NCBI GenBank assembly: GCA_905234985.1
Contig: CAJOJQ010000003.1
Span: 52,529-116,528, forward strand
DNA: 64,000 nucleotides
Direction: 5' to 3'
Origin: an uncultured Christensenellaceae bacterium
GTDB lineage: Bacteria > Bacillota > Clostridia > Christensenellales > Aristaeellaceae
The first letter of the stretch is position 1, and each line of letters begins with the position of its first letter. Position numbers and translations under genes: made by a program. Of the stretch, positions 63,950-64,000 are shown piece by piece. The notes beneath the pieces are model-generated. The model worked only from the letters and a program-made list of their open reading frames with translations, was not told the origin of the DNA and made no database searches.

Positions 63950-64000
63950 ATGGACAAGAGGAAGCAAGAAGATCGACACCAGGATGAGGGAAAAGGAAAG
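63950..64000 (+). CDS. Possible start of a gene running off the window end
   Basis: ATG 63950 with GAGGAAAGG just upstream opens a frame of 17 codons (hydrophilic, Lys/Glu/Asp/Gln-rich) to the window edge. Too short to identify. Could be chance. Confidence 0.35.
   Translation, partial: MDKRKQEDRHQDEGKGK

Overview
This 64-kb window reads as chromosomal DNA of a GC-rich, low-complexity-poor Bacillota genome of the class Clostridia, probably a gut lineage. The lineage call is inference. It rests on RNase J, VanW-domain proteins, short HisG with HisZ, BspA-type leucine-rich repeats, a TipAS-type MerR regulator, strong GGAGG ribosome sites and the rpsB-tsf-pyrH and secA-prfB gene orders. No outer-membrane genes, tRNA, rRNA, CRISPR array, phage or IS transposase was seen. 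Most starts were moved downstream of the longest open frame to the ATG/GTG/TTG that carries a ribosome site.

Layout. 1-3.4 kb (+): UDP-GlcNAc 2-epimerase, nucleotide-sugar epimerase, alanine racemase. 3.4-10.7 kb (-): nagB, formate-THF ligase, formate channel, metallophosphoesterase, a ParB-like/BMP fusion and a PfkB kinase. 10.8-12.7 kb (+): small regulators, including a helix-turn-helix/desulfoferrodoxin fusion, and a secreted zinc-ribbon protein. 13.1-16.8 kb (-): rpsB-tsf-pyrH, a PNPOx-fold protein and a GNAT. 16.9-25.9 kb (+): MerR/TipAS regulator, amidohydrolase, heterodimeric ABC exporter, a Rho homologue with a broken P-loop and an L,D-transpeptidase. 25.8-35.5 kb: membrane protein, two VanW proteins, GNAT, BspA-like protein, RNase J, cysteine synthase and a secreted DnaJ-zinc-finger-like protein. 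35.6-47.2 kb (-): TAXI-TRAP transporter, ABC exporter, TsaD, DUF1461-like protein and secA-RDD-prfB. 47.4-56.1 kb: methyltransferase, radical SAM enzyme, SGNH hydrolase, Fbp-type ABC importer and Phd-Doc. 56.2-63.8 kb (+): nine-gene his operon hisZGDCBHAF-IE, lacking only a histidinol-phosphate phosphatase.

Three things stand out. First, the Rho homologue (23457-25364) keeps the RNA-binding OB fold, Walker B aspartate and catalytic glutamate, but has lost the Walker A GKT and both trans-acting arginines. Second, intergenic hairpin elements are numerous. Seven loci carry 7-bp tandem units, mostly as inverted pairs with 30-70 nt loops, some with a shared CTTTAARYCA-like end. A separate family of near-perfect G-rich stem-loops also recurs. 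Many of these abut or contain stop codons of neighbouring genes. Third, two unusual fusions join a sensor or catalytic fold to a DNA-binding or ParB-like module.

All functional calls come from motif recognition by eye. No database search, structure prediction or alignment program was run.
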